Below, one piece after another: positions 27,211-36,004 of a DNA stretch of 64,000 nucleotides; within the stretch, counting starts at the first letter, position 1, and each line of letters starts with the position of its first letter. The position numbers and the translations under genes were made by a program. The notes beneath the pieces are model-generated. The model worked only from the letters and a program-made list of their open reading frames with translations, was not told the origin of the DNA and ran no database searches. Location of the stretch: positions 1,116,001 through 1,180,000 of the forward strand of contig CAWFMD010000006.1 of assembly GCA_963816975.1 (NCBI GenBank), in the 5' to 3' direction. This DNA is from DASRIA01 sp963816975 (lineage in GTDB: Bacteria; Actinomycetota; Thermoleophilia; Solirubrobacterales; JBBDJG01).

Positions 27211-27951
27211 TCAGGCCCGCCCGTGAACGCTCTTGGCGGCTTCGATCAGGTCGCGGACGGCGGCGGCGTCGCCGGCACGCAGCAGGTCGATCGGATCGGG
27301 CTCGCCGTTGACGATCTCCTCGAAGAACGCCTTGCGGTCCTGATAGGTCGGCAGCGTGCCCTTGGCCCAGCCGCGCGCGTCGTTGAGCATGATCGCGAGC
27401 TGCGCATAATGCTCGCCGAACAGCTCGCCGATCTCGCGCTTCATGCGCTTCGCCAACGCGGGTGAGGCGCCGGCCGTCGAGATCGCGATCGCGAGCGGGC
27501 CGGTGCGGACGATGGCCGGGAGGATGAAGTTGCAAAGCGGCGGCACGTCGACGACGTTGACGAGCATCGCGCGGCGCTCGGCGTCCTCGTAGATGCGGAT
27601 GTTCGTCTCGGTGCTGTCGGTGCACGCGATCACGATGAACGTCCCCTCGAGGTCGCCCGGGCCGGCGTAGGGACGGCGTTCCCAGGTGATCGAGCCCTCG
27701 TTCGCAAGCGCCTCCAGGTCGGGCCCGGCGGCTGGCGATACGACGGTCACGTTCGCGCCACAGGCGAGCAGGCCCTCGGCCTTCTCCAGGCCCATCGCGC
27801 CGCCGCCCACGACCAGGCACCGCCGTCCCCTGAGCCTCAGGCACGCGATGTAGAACGGCGTGTCCAGCATGTCCTTGACGCAGGTCTGGTCGCAGATCCC
27901 GCGATCGAACTGGCAGACACACTCCTTTCCGGCGTACGCGGCGGCAGGCAT
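27211..27951 (-). CDS. Precorrin-2 dehydrogenase/sirohydrochlorin ferrochelatase (CysG N-terminal/Met8 type)
   Basis: A 246-aa siroheme-synthesis protein. The NAD-binding motif is VVGGGAMGLEKAEGLLACGA (about residues 47-66). LVNVVDVPPLCNFILPAIV contains the conserved region with the catalytic Asp, and ISTAGASPALAKRMKREI follows, as in CysG(B)/Met8. It oxidises precorrin-2 and inserts iron to give siroheme. Unusually, it carries an N-terminal extension of about 36 residues with C-x-C-x6-C-x3-C (Cys 11, 13, 20 and 24). The methyltransferase half of CysG is absent here. Confidence 0.9.
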   Translation of the reverse strand: MPAAAYAGKECVCQFDRGICDQTCVKDMLDTPFYIACLRLRGRRCLVVGGGAMGLEKAEGLLACGANVTVVSPAAGPDLEALANEGSITWERRPYAGPGDLEGTFIVIACTDSTETNIRIYEDAERRAMLVNVVDVPPLCNFILPAIVRTGPLAIAISTAGASPALAKRMKREIGELFGEHYAQLAIMLNDARGWAKGTLPTYQDRKAFFEEIVNGEPDPIDLLRAGDAAAVRDLIEAAKSVHGRA

Positions 27952-28022
27952 GGTCTTCCAAGGGTAGTGGGCAGGAGTTCATGGGATGATCCATTCGCAG
28001 GTCGCATTTCGGACTCCAGCAG

Positions 28023-29033
28023 ATGCTCGGCTCGCTCATCGACACGCTGCTCGACCGCACGGTCGCCCCCGGCTACACCCGCCTGGGCTACGCGGCCCGC
28101 CGACGTGGCTGGGATTCCCGGGACCTCGAGGTGTCGATGGGCGGCAAGACCGTGCTCGTCACGGGCGCGACCACGGGGCTGGGGCTCGCTGCCGCCGAGA
28201 GCTACGCCCGGCTCGGTGCGAGCGTCCGCATGCTGGCGCGCAACCCGGAGCGGGCTGAACGCGCGCGCGCCGAGGTCGCCCGCCGCACCGGCAACGATGA
28301 CGTCGCGGTGGGTCTGTGCGATCTCAGCTCGCTGGCCTCCGTGCGGGAGTTCGCACGCGACTTCAGCTCCCGCGAGTCGCATCTGAGCGTGCTGGTGAAC
28401 AACGCAGGTGTTCTGCTGAACGAGCGCACGAAGTCGGTCGACGGGATCGAGATGACGTTCGCCACGAACGTGCTGGGCCCGTTCCTGCTGACCAACCTCC
28501 TGACCCCGATGCTCGAGGCAAGCGCACCCGCGCGGATCATCAACGTTTCCTCCGGCGGGATGTACTCCCAGAAGATCGACGTCGAGGACCTCGAGTCCGA
28601 GCGGATCGACTACGACGGCGCGCGCGTGTACGCGCGGACGAAGCGCGCACAAGTGATCCTCACCGAGCTCTGGGCGCAGCGACTGCGCGGCACCGGCGTG
28701 GTGGTCCACTCGATGCACCCCGGCTGGGTCGACACACCCGGCGTCGAGACCTCGCTGCCGCGCTTCTACCGGATCACCAAGCCCGTCCTGCGCTCGCCGG
28801 CCGAAGGCGCCGACACGATCGTCTGGCTCGGCGCAGCCGCGCAGCCCGGCCTGTCCAGCGGTGGCTTCTGGCACGACCGCCGCCGCCGGCCCACCCACCG
28901 CGTGCCCTGGACCAAGGAGGGCCCGCGGGAGCGCGCGCTGCTGTGGGAGCGGTGCGCGCGCCTCAGCGGCTGGGACGACGCCCCGCCAAGCAAGCCCGAT
29001 CCGGTGCCGACGAACTCGGCCCGAGGCGGCTGA
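28023..29033 (+). CDS. Short-chain dehydrogenase/reductase (retinol-dehydrogenase-like)
   Basis: A 336-aa SDR. An N-terminal segment of about 35 residues precedes the Rossmann motif TGATTGLG (TGxxxGxG). VLVNNAGVL is the NNAG motif and Ser is in INVSSGGMYS, but the usual YxxxK appears as YARTKRAQ. The overall arrangement resembles the retinol dehydrogenase/WWOX-like group. It is divergent from the siroheme gene. Substrate unknown. Confidence 0.88.
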   Translation: MLGSLIDTLLDRTVAPGYTRLGYAARRRGWDSRDLEVSMGGKTVLVTGATTGLGLAAAESYARLGASVRMLARNPERAERARAEVARRTGNDDVAVGLCDLSSLASVREFARDFSSRESHLSVLVNNAGVLLNERTKSVDGIEMTFATNVLGPFLLTNLLTPMLEASAPARIINVSSGGMYSQKIDVEDLESERIDYDGARVYARTKRAQVILTELWAQRLRGTGVVVHSMHPGWVDTPGVETSLPRFYRITKPVLRSPAEGADTIVWLGAAAQPGLSSGGFWHDRRRRPTHRVPWTKEGPRERALLWERCARLSGWDDAPPSKPDPVPTNSARGG

Positions 29034-29069
29034 TCGTGGCGCGCCGCCTGCGTGGCGCCTCGCGGTCGG

Positions 29070-29619
29070 TCACTCCACGGGCAGGCGCGCGTCGATCACG
29101 ATCTCGACCTCGTCCCGGACCTTCAAGGCACCCATCAGCGCGCGATAGGGCCTGATCCCCCAATCGCTCTGGACGAGGCGGATCGTGCCCGTCACGCGGC
29201 CGTCGGGCGCGGCGTTCAGGTCAAAGCTGACCGGGCGGGTGGTCCCGACCATCGTGAGTTCGCCCTCGACCGCGAGGTGACGACGCTCCTGATCGGGCCG
29301 CCCGGCGCTGGAGCGGAACGCGATCGGCTGCTCCAGCAGGACCTTGTCGTTGATGTTCTCGATGATCTCGCTGCGATCCCTGTCGGTGAGCGGCTTGACT
29401 CCCCCCAAGCCCGCGCGGACCTCCAGCGAGCGCGAGTCCGCGCTCAACTCGATCGCCGCGCTCGCCGCGTCGCCCGGGATGTCGACGGTCGCGTCTCCAG
29501 CGCTTGACATCGAGCACCAGGTCGTGGCCCACCTTCGCGGCCATGCCGTCGCGGTAGGTCTTGATCTGCAGCGAGGCGTTGTCCGGCCCGACCGCATGAC
29601 TGCCGCTGGAAAGTGGCAC
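29070..29619 (-). pseudogene. YceI family protein, frameshifted
   Basis: The GTG start at 29619 opens a YceI N terminus (SLQIKTYRDGMAAKVGHDLV), and the rest (ATVDIPGDAASAAIELSADS, then VQSDWGIRPYRALMGAL, VEIVIDARL) continues in another frame to stop 29070. The break lies at about 29494-29503; the 550-nt span is one base too long. Either a real frameshift or a sequencing indel disrupts it. YceI proteins are lipocalin-like barrels that bind isoprenoids. A TAGCAT box 6 nt upstream (minus strand) suggests a leaderless promoter. Confidence 0.75.
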
Positions 29620-29643
29620 GCGCGGATGCTATTGCGGCCGCAT

Positions 29644-29672
29644 TTGACCCGCCCTCGTCTCGGGAGTACATT
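29644..29672 (+). promoter_or_regulatory. Promoter for FAD-linked oxidase gene
   Basis: TTGACC at 29644-29649 and TACATT at 29667-29672 are separated by exactly 17 bp, close to the sigma-70 consensus. The predicted leader is about 30 nt and contains TAGGGGGTAAGG before ATG 29709. Confidence 0.65.
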
Positions 29673-29708
29673 GCTGATCGACTGTTCACTAGTAGGGGGT
29701 AAGGCAAG

Positions 29709-31142
29709 ATGGCTACTGATGCGGCAACTCTCACGGGCGCCCGCCCCAGCATCTCCAACGGCGACCTCGAGGAGCTTCGGGCCCAACTCCGCGGTCCCAC
29801 GCTGACAGGCTCGGATCCCGCGCAGTCCGAAGTACGCGAGGTCTTCAACGCGATGCACCGAGGGGGGCCGGATCTGACCGTCCGCTGCTCCGGCACCGCC
29901 GACGTGGTCGACGCGGTGAACTTCGCGCGCGAGCACGGGATGGCGGTAGCCGTGCGGGGCGGTGGCCATTCGATCGCCGGACTGTCGGCGATCGACGGCG
30001 GCATGCTGATCGACCTCTCGCTGATGGACGGCGTGCAGGTCGATCCCGAGCAGCGCACGGCGCACGCGCAAGGCGGCGCCCTGTGGGGGGATGTCGACCG
30101 GGAGACGCAGGCGTTCGGCCTGGCGACGCCGGGCGGCGTCGTTTCCGACACCGGTGTGGCGGGCCTCACGCTGGGCGGCGGCTACGGTTGGGTCCGGCGC
30201 AAGCACGGCCTTTCCTGCGACAACCTGCTGGAGGCGCAGGTCGTCTGCGCGGACGGTCAGGTGCGCACCGCATCGGCCGACACGAACCCTGACCTGTTCT
30301 GGGCGATCCGCGGCGGCGGCGGCAACTTCGGGATCGTCACCTCGTTCAAGTTCAAGCTGCACCCGCTCGGGCCGATCGTCGCGTTCGCCGGCACCCTCTA
30401 CCCGATCGAGGAGGTCGCCGACGTGCTGCGCGGCTGGCGTGAGTACGTCACGAAAGCGCCGGATGAGGTCACCTCGGTGTGCGTGACGATCACGTTCCCG
30501 GCGGATCCGGAGATGCCCGAGGCGGTCCACGACCGTCCCGTCGCGATCATCGGCGGCGTCTACGCCGGCGATGCCGACGAAGGCATGCGCGTCCTCCAGC
30601 CCCTGCGCGAGCTGGGCACGGTGCTGATGGACATGTCACAGCCGATGCCGTTCACGGCGGTGCAGGCCTCGTTCGACCCGTTCTTCCCCCGCGACACGCT
30701 CCAGGCCTACTGGAAGTCGCAATACCTGGACGAGCTGCCGGACGAGGCGATCGACGTGATCGCGGCCAAGGCGCAGGACCGGCCGGCCCCGTTGACGCTC
30801 GTGAACACCTTCCACATGGGTGGCGCGATCGCAAACGTCGGACCGGAGGACACGGCCTTCTCGGAGCGGTCGTCGCCGTTCATGGTCTCGATCGACGGGA
30901 TGTGGACCGATCCGGCCGACGGCCCGGCCAACGTGGCCTGGGTGCGGTCGGCCTGGGAGGAGATCGGAAAGTTCGGGAACGGCGGCGTCTATCTGAACTT
31001 CACCGGCCTCGCCGACGAGGACCTGACCGCGGGCGTCGACAGCGCGCTGGGCCGGAACCTGCGCCGGCTCGGAAAGGTCAAGGCCACCTACGACCCGGAG
31101 AACTTCTTCAAGCTGAACAACAACATCCTGCCCGCCGCGTAG
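29709..31142 (+). CDS. FAD-linked oxidase, berberine-bridge-enzyme-like
   Basis: A 477-aa flavoprotein. The PP-loop VRGGGHSIAG carries the His for 8-alpha-histidyl FAD attachment (about residue 86), and YGWVRRKHGLSCDNL carries the Cys typical of bicovalently linked members (about 173). The C-terminal BBE motif is YDPENFFKLNNNI. It is probably an oxidase of sugars, alcohols or secondary metabolites; the substrate is unknown. No signal peptide is evident. It has a good promoter and is divergent from yceI. Confidence 0.9.
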   Translation: MATDAATLTGARPSISNGDLEELRAQLRGPTLTGSDPAQSEVREVFNAMHRGGPDLTVRCSGTADVVDAVNFAREHGMAVAVRGGGHSIAGLSAIDGGMLIDLSLMDGVQVDPEQRTAHAQGGALWGDVDRETQAFGLATPGGVVSDTGVAGLTLGGGYGWVRRKHGLSCDNLLEAQVVCADGQVRTASADTNPDLFWAIRGGGGNFGIVTSFKFKLHPLGPIVAFAGTLYPIEEVADVLRGWREYVTKAPDEVTSVCVTITFPADPEMPEAVHDRPVAIIGGVYAGDADEGMRVLQPLRELGTVLMDMSQPMPFTAVQASFDPFFPRDTLQAYWKSQYLDELPDEAIDVIAAKAQDRPAPLTLVNTFHMGGAIANVGPEDTAFSERSSPFMVSIDGMWTDPADGPANVAWVRSAWEEIGKFGNGGVYLNFTGLADEDLTAGVDSALGRNLRRLGKVKATYDPENFFKLNNNILPAA

Positions 31143-31209
31143 CGGCGTGGAGTTGCTGCAGGTCGACGGCTCGCCGTGTCGCCGCCCGGCAGCGAAGTAG
31201 CCTTCATAC

Positions 31210-32610
31210 GTGGCCGGCGATCCGTCTCCCGACACCCCGACCCTGCTGCCCGCGGACCCCGGCTTCCCCGGCCCGTTTGCCGTCGGGCGGTGGGCCGAGG
31301 GCTTTCGCGACTTCCTGCGCGAACGCCCACGCGTCCTGCTGATCGGGGAGGTCAGCGGCTTCAGGCAGGCGCGCGCGAACGCCTACTTCGAGCTGCGCGA
31401 CACAGATGGTGCCGTCCCGTGCTCGATCTGGACCTCGGACCTGGCGAAGCTCGGCCTGCGAGACGGCGCTCTGCGCGACGGCGCCGAGGTGATCGTCGCC
31501 GGCGGGCCCGATTTCTACCCGGGCACGGCCACGGCCTCGCCCGGCTTCAGCTTCCGGGTCACGTATCTGCGACTGGCGGGGGAGGGGGACCTGCTCGCGC
31601 GGCTCGCGGCCCTGCGCAAGCAGCTCGAGGCGGACGGGCTGTTCACTCCGCAGAAGGCGCTGCCGCGTCCCGCGATCCCGCGCACCATCGGCGTCGTCAC
31701 CGCTCGCAACAGCGCCGCCTGTGCCGACCTGCTCGCGGGACTCGAGCGGCGGGGCTGGCGGGGCACGATCGTCTGGGCCGACGCGCCGGTTCAGGACCGG
31801 CGCGCTGCGCAGGCGATTGCGACGTCGCTGCGCAACCTGGCCGCGGTCCCGGAGGTCGACGTGGCCGTGGTCTGCCGAGGTGGCGGCAGCCTCACCGACC
31901 TGTGGGCGTTCTGCGACGAGACGCTCTGCCGGACCGTGGCACTGCTTCGCCTGCCCGTGGTCAGCGCCGTCGGCCACGAGTCGGACCGCACGCTGATCGA
32001 TGACGTCTCGGCTGTCTGCTGCTCGACCCCGACTCACGCTGCGGACGCGCTCGTCCCGGTCGACATCAACGATGCGCGCTCCCGCCTGCGCGCATCGGCG
32101 CGCCTCGCCGCGCGATCGCACCTGACGGCGATCGCGTCGCGCGGGCGCCGCCTGGCGGAGCTCGCGCGCGCGCCGGAGCGCAGCATCCGGCTCGAGCACA
32201 AACGCCTGCACCAGCTGCTGCGCGAGGTGCGCGCATCGGCGAGCCGTGGGCTTGCGGTCCGCGCATCGCTCGCTGCGCGTCACGCGTTGGTGCTGAGCCG
32301 CAAGCGCGAGGCCGTCGCAGGCGTGGACCGCGCCGCGCGCGGTCAGCTCGCGCGCCGCGGGCGAGCCCTCGCAACGAGGTTGGCCGCAGCGCTCGACAAG
32401 GAGTCGCAGCGGGTGGACGCGCTCGCGCTCGCGGAGCGAGCCCACGACCCAGACCGGACTCTCGACCGCGGCTACGCGCTGATCAGCGACGACGACGGCG
32501 ATCCGCTCGCCTCGGCCGTCGCGGCACGTGAGCGCAAGCGCATGGTGATCCGCTTCGCCGACGATTCCGTGCCCGCGCGCGTCGACGACATGGAACGGGA
32601 TGAGCGCTAA
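31210..32610 (+). CDS. xseA: Exodeoxyribonuclease VII large subunit
   Basis: A 466-aa XseA. An OB-fold domain (about residues 25-125; VLLIGEVSGFRQARANAYFE) precedes the nuclease domain with TIGVVTARNSAA, VAVVCRGGGSLTDLWAF and VVSAVGHESDRTLIDDV, and a coiled-coil Arg/Ala-rich C-terminal region ends with LDRGYALI. It degrades single-stranded DNA together with XseB. The GTG start lies 6 nt after a TAGCCT box at 31198-31203, so the transcript is probably leaderless. It overlaps xseB by 11 nt. Confidence 0.95.
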   Translation: MAGDPSPDTPTLLPADPGFPGPFAVGRWAEGFRDFLRERPRVLLIGEVSGFRQARANAYFELRDTDGAVPCSIWTSDLAKLGLRDGALRDGAEVIVAGGPDFYPGTATASPGFSFRVTYLRLAGEGDLLARLAALRKQLEADGLFTPQKALPRPAIPRTIGVVTARNSAACADLLAGLERRGWRGTIVWADAPVQDRRAAQAIATSLRNLAAVPEVDVAVVCRGGGSLTDLWAFCDETLCRTVALLRLPVVSAVGHESDRTLIDDVSAVCCSTPTHAADALVPVDINDARSRLRASARLAARSHLTAIASRGRRLAELARAPERSIRLEHKRLHQLLREVRASASRGLAVRASLAARHALVLSRKREAVAGVDRAARGQLARRGRALATRLAAALDKESQRVDALALAERAHDPDRTLDRGYALISDDDGDPLASAVAARERKRMVIRFADDSVPARVDDMERDER

Positions 32611-32839
32611 GCCTGAGAGCTACGAAGTCGCCGTCGCCCGGCTCGAGACGATCATCGCGCGGCTCGACTCCGGCGAGGCCGAGCTGCGCGAGACGCTGGA
32701 GCTGTGTGTCGAGGCCAAGCAGCTGATCGAGTTCTGCAAGAGCGAGCTGGACGCGGTCTCGGGTAGGCTGCGCGAGCTGAAGCTCGACGAGCTGGTCGCG
32801 GAGCTCGACGCGTCCCCGGCCGAGCCTCGTGACACCTGA
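32600..32839 (+). CDS. xseB: Exodeoxyribonuclease VII small subunit
   Basis: A 79-aa helical protein of normal XseB length, beginning SYEVAVARLETIIARLDSGE, with a second helix ETLELCVEAKQLIEFC and a C-terminal LDELVAEL. It overlaps the end of xseA, the usual arrangement, and provides the regulatory small subunits of exonuclease VII. Confidence 0.93.
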   Translation: MSAKPESYEVAVARLETIIARLDSGEAELRETLELCVEAKQLIEFCKSELDAVSGRLRELKLDELVAELDASPAEPRDT

Positions 32840-32854
32840 GGCCTTCATGACGAG

Positions 32855-33793
32855 ATGAGCGCACGCCTCACCGATCTGCTGCACAGCGAGCTACCGATTC
32901 AACTCGCGCCGATGGGCAGCGTCTCGGCGACGGCGCACCTGCCGCTCGCGGTGGCGGGCGCCGGCGGGCACGCCATGTACCCGGGCCTCACGTTGCCGCC
33001 GCAGGCGCTCGCGCCCGTGCTGGACGAGCTTGCGACGCAGACCAAGGCGTTCGGCGTGAACTTCATCGTGCCGCTGATGGACCAGGAGTCGCTCGACGTC
33101 GCGCTCGCGCGCGCGCCGTACGTCGACTTCTTCCTGTCCGAGCCCGACGCGGCGCTCGTCGCCCGCGTCCACGGCGCCGGCGCGGTGTGTGGCTGGCAGG
33201 TGGAGTCGGCCGAGGAGGCGCGCGCGGCCGAGACGGCCGGTGCGGATGTGGTGATCGCGAAGGGACTGGAGTCCGGCGGGCGCAAGCGCATCGAGGGCCC
33301 TGCTCTGATGCCGCTGCTCGACGACGTGCTGAACGTCGTCTCGGTGCCCGTGATCGCGGCCGGCGGCATCGCGACCGCGCCCGGCGTCGAGGCTGCGCTC
33401 GCGGCCGGCGCCGACGGCGTGCGCGTCGGCACGCGCTTCATCGCTTCGCAGGAGTCTGACGCCCACCCGGCCTGGATCCAGGCGGTGATCGACGCCGCGG
33501 CGGATGATTCGGTGGTCAGCTCCGCCTTCAACGAAGGTTTGCCGCAGCCGGGTCCTCATCGCGTGCTGCGCAGCTCGATCGAGGCTGCCGAGGCGCACCC
33601 CGGCGGGCAGGTCGGCGTGGTCAGTCTCGCCGGGGCGGAGATCCCGGTCGGGCGGTTCGCGCCACAGCCGCCGACCCGCTGGTCGACCGGTTCGATCGAG
33701 GCAATGCCGTTCTACGCGGGGCGGTCGGCGGGAGCCGTGACCGAGGTGAAGCCGGCGGCGGACATCGTCGCCGAGCTCTCAAGAGGCTGCTGA
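32855..33793 (+). CDS. Nitronate monooxygenase-like flavoprotein
   Basis: A 312-aa TIM-barrel FMN enzyme of the nitronate monooxygenase/2-nitropropane dioxygenase family. The barrel start is IQLAPMGSVSATAHLPLAVA, FMN phosphate-binding elements are VIAAGGIATAPGVEAALAAG and GVRVGTRF, and FGVNFIVPL is a typical second strand. The family usually has a catalytic His near AKGLESGGH; here it is GLESGGRKR, with Arg in that position, so the reaction may differ from nitronate oxidation. It follows xseB by 15 nt and may share its transcript. Confidence 0.82.
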   Translation: MSARLTDLLHSELPIQLAPMGSVSATAHLPLAVAGAGGHAMYPGLTLPPQALAPVLDELATQTKAFGVNFIVPLMDQESLDVALARAPYVDFFLSEPDAALVARVHGAGAVCGWQVESAEEARAAETAGADVVIAKGLESGGRKRIEGPALMPLLDDVLNVVSVPVIAAGGIATAPGVEAALAAGADGVRVGTRFIASQESDAHPAWIQAVIDAAADDSVVSSAFNEGLPQPGPHRVLRSSIEAAEAHPGGQVGVVSLAGAEIPVGRFAPQPPTRWSTGSIEAMPFYAGRSAGAVTEVKPAADIVAELSRGC

Positions 33794-33804
33794 GCGCCGC
33801 CGCC

Positions 33805-33999
33805 TCAGGGCTGCATGTCTTCGAGGTAGGCGACAGCGGAGGGATTGATCCAGATTGCCTTCCCCGCCGGCGCCGAGCGCTCCAGCTGCAGGAGGCGTCC
33901 GCTGCGTGCCTGGAGCTCGATCTTGCCTTGCACGAATTCGGGGTCTTCGGCCACCTCGACCTCGAGGCCCTGCTCGACGAACACGATCCTGGTCGGCAT
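33805..33999 (-). CDS. Small conserved hypothetical protein
   Basis: A 64-aa protein (PTRIVFVEQGLEVEVAED ... AIWINPSAVAYLED) with alternating hydrophobic strands and no Cys. The AIWINPSAVAYLE end resembles small beta-barrel proteins found near nucleic-acid or regulatory genes, but no function is recognised. A TAGACT box (minus strand, 34006-34011) lies exactly 6 nt before ATG 33999, supporting it as a real leaderless gene. Confidence 0.65.
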   Translation of the reverse strand: MPTRIVFVEQGLEVEVAEDPEFVQGKIELQARSGRLLQLERSAPAGKAIWINPSAVAYLEDMQP

Positions 34000-34044
34000 C
34001 GGCCGAGTCTAGCGATGGGCGGATCCCGCGGCAGCAGCGACGAA

Positions 34045-34064
34045 GCCCGGTGCCATCACCGGGC
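34045..34064 (-). terminator. Hairpin downstream of PepSY-like gene
   Basis: GCCCGGTG (34045-34052), loop CCAT, CACCGGGC (34057-34064): a perfect 8-bp stem flanked by further CGAAG/CTTCG complementarity. It sits 30 nt beyond the stop at 34095 and has no U-tract. Confidence 0.55.
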
Positions 34065-34094
34065 CTCGTGCTTCGGATCGGAGCGCCGAGCGCG

Positions 34095-34607
34095 CTAGGT
34101 CTGGCTCGACGAGTAGGGGTCGCCGTAGCTCGTGCCCTGGTTCCCGCTCGAATCGGAACCCGAGTCGTCTGAGCCGCGGTCGCCGTCATGGTCGCGGTCG
34201 CAGGGACGGCCGCCGCGTCCGCCGGGGCCCGCCGCCTGCACGGCGGTGACCTCGAAGTCCTTGTTGACGAGCACCACGACCTCGGTGCCGTCGGACTTCC
34301 GGACGTGCGCCTCATAGGCCGCCGGGCCCGCATCGGTCTCGACACGCAGGACCGTGCCGCCGGGAACCTTCTCCTTCGCGGCCGCGGTCACCTTGTCGGC
34401 GATCTCGCCCGTGAGCGGCGTCTCGCCCGGCCCCGGACCGCCTGGGCGGGGGCCGCCCTGCTGCCCGGTGGCGCCGCCCTCGGCCACGACTGCGCCGCCG
34501 GCCGTCGCCTCGCCGCTCGAAGCGGCGTTGGCGATCACCGCGCTACCTACCGCGATTGCGCCGACGGCGACGAGGGCCATCATGAACTGCTTGGTTTTTC
34601 GGAGCAC
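34095..34607 (-). CDS. Exported PepSY-like protein
   Basis: A 170-aa exported protein. The GTG 34607 start is chosen for its AGGAGG seven bases upstream. The signal peptide is MALVAVGAIAVGSAVIANA. A Gly/Pro-rich linker (about 35-65) leads to a PepSY-like domain (KVTAAAKEKVPGGTVLRVET, VVVLVNKDFEVTAVQ), then an Asp/Ser/Gly-rich tail. PepSY proteins inhibit or sense extracytoplasmic proteases. It is divergent from htrA, and the 191-bp gap holds two PhoP-box-like repeats, which suggests shared control. Confidence 0.78.
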   Translation of the reverse strand: MLRKTKQFMMALVAVGAIAVGSAVIANAASSGEATAGGAVVAEGGATGQQGGPRPGGPGPGETPLTGEIADKVTAAAKEKVPGGTVLRVETDAGPAAYEAHVRKSDGTEVVVLVNKDFEVTAVQAAGPGGRGGRPCDRDHDGDRGSDDSGSDSSGNQGTSYGDPYSSSQT

Positions 34608-34673
34608 GTGGTGCCCTCCTTCGGATTCGTTGGGACGTGTCACGGCGATGCTCGTGGTGCACGCTGAGGGGCG

Positions 34674-34691
34674 GCTTCGAGAAGGCTGAGA
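34674..34691 (-). promoter_or_regulatory. PhoP-box-like direct repeat facing the PepSY-like gene
   Basis: The minus strand reads TCTCAGCCTTCTCGAAGC: TCTCAGC, four bases, TCGAAGC. The first half-site matches the motif found in front of the response regulator gene; the second is degenerate. Its 11-bp period fits OmpR-family dimers. Confidence 0.45.
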
Positions 34692-34708
34692 GTTGCCCCA
34701 GAGCGACG

Positions 34709-34726
34709 TCTCAGCTTCCTCTCAGG
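34709..34726 (+). promoter_or_regulatory. PhoP-box-like direct repeat upstream of htrA
   Basis: TCTCAGCTTCCTCTCAGG: two TCTCAG half-sites with an 11-bp period, on the strand of htrA and 72 nt before its start. It compares with the M. tuberculosis PhoP box TCACAGC-N4-TCACAGC. Confidence 0.6.
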
Positions 34727-34798
34727 GAATTGACGCCGATCACTCAGGCAGCGGTGCTTCGATGGCGCAATGCGTAGAACGTCAAAGGCGCACGGCCG

Positions 34799-36004
34799 AT
34801 GAACCCAGGGCCCGATCGCATCTGGACCGGCGACTGGCGCGACCAATCCGAAGACGCCCGCCGCGCTGCGAAGGGCAGCGGGCGGCCGGCGCACCCCGCC
34901 ACAGACGAGCACCCCGCGGTGCCCGCGCGCAGTTCGTCACCCCCACGCAGGCCGCCGCGACGGCGCCTGCGCGGGGTCCCAGCCTTCGCCGCGGTGGGGG
35001 CGGGGATCGCGCTGATCGGAGCGGGCGCCTTCGGCGGCGTGATGCTCGCCGATGGCGGCGGCGACAAGGGCGCGCTCCCGGCGTCCCCGGCCAAGGCCCT
35101 CACGCCCCGCCAAGGTCAGACCCGCGCGGGCGCGATCTACGCGAGCGCCAGTCCGGCGGTCGTCTCGATCAGGGCGGGCAACAGTACCGGCACCGGCTTC
35201 CTGATCGAGAGCGCGGGCCAGATCGTCACGAATGCTCACGTGGTCGGCGACAACGATCGCGTCGAGGTGCGCTTCGGGTCTGACGGCGAATCGATCGAGG
35301 CGCAGGTACGCGGCACAGACCCGTCGAGCGACCTCGCTCTGCTCGAGATCGATCCCGGGAAACTGCCGCAGGGCGTGACGCCGCTGCGGCTCGCGGACTC
35401 GCGCGATGTCCAGGTCGGGGACGTCGCGATCGCGATCGGCAACCCGTTCGGCCTCGATCGCACGGCGACGGAAGGCATCGTCTCGGGAGTCGGGCGCGAG
35501 ATCCAGGCCCCCAACGGCTTCTCGATCGACTCCGTGATCCAGACGGATGCACCGATCAACCCGGGGAACTCCGGTGGTCCACTGCTCGACGACGCGGGAC
35601 GCGTGATCGGCGTGAACTCGCAGATCGAGACCGGTGGGGCACAGGGGAACGTCGGGATCGGCTTCGCCGTGCCCTCCAACGCGGTGCGGGAAGTGATTCC
35701 CGCACTGATCCGCGGTGAAGAGGTCAAGCGCGCCTACCTGGGAGTGCAGACCTCAGCCGCCGCGAGCCCGGGTGGCGCCGAAGTCCAGAGTGTGGTGCCG
35801 GGTGGCCCTGCCGATCGTGCGGGGATCCGCAGCGGCGACGTGATCACCCGCGTCGACGGCAAGGAGGTCAAGGAGCCTTCGGATGTCGCGCACGCGATCT
35901 CGGACCACAAGCCGGGCGAGGCGGTGGCCGTCGAGATCCGGCGCAGCCAATCCACTGTCTCCGTGCGCGTGACGCTCGGCACGCGTCCTGCTTCCACTCC
36001 ATGA
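34799..36004 (+). CDS. HtrA/DegP-like serine protease with PDZ domain
   Basis: A 401-aa membrane-anchored protease. A cytoplasmic Pro/Arg-rich N terminus (1-58) precedes a single transmembrane helix (FAAVGAGIALIGAGAFGGVML). The trypsin-like domain has His in TNAHVVGDN, Asp in DPSSDLALLEID and Ser in NPGNSGGPLLD, and a C-terminal PDZ domain (about 305-395) contains VVPGGPADRAGIRSGDVI. It degrades misfolded envelope proteins. Its stop overlaps the VWA gene start (ATGA). A PhoP-box-like site is upstream. Confidence 0.94.
   Translation: MNPGPDRIWTGDWRDQSEDARRAAKGSGRPAHPATDEHPAVPARSSSPPRRPPRRRLRGVPAFAAVGAGIALIGAGAFGGVMLADGGGDKGALPASPAKALTPRQGQTRAGAIYASASPAVVSIRAGNSTGTGFLIESAGQIVTNAHVVGDNDRVEVRFGSDGESIEAQVRGTDPSSDLALLEIDPGKLPQGVTPLRLADSRDVQVGDVAIAIGNPFGLDRTATEGIVSGVGREIQAPNGFSIDSVIQTDAPINPGNSGGPLLDDAGRVIGVNSQIETGGAQGNVGIGFAVPSNAVREVIPALIRGEEVKRAYLGVQTSAAASPGGAEVQSVVPGGPADRAGIRSGDVITRVDGKEVKEPSDVAHAISDHKPGEAVAVEIRRSQSTVSVRVTLGTRPASTP

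Noticed and set aside
32066..32374. Arg/Ala-rich minus-strand frame within xseA
   Set aside because: It is the antisense of the XseA coiled-coil region; codon bias alone explains it.
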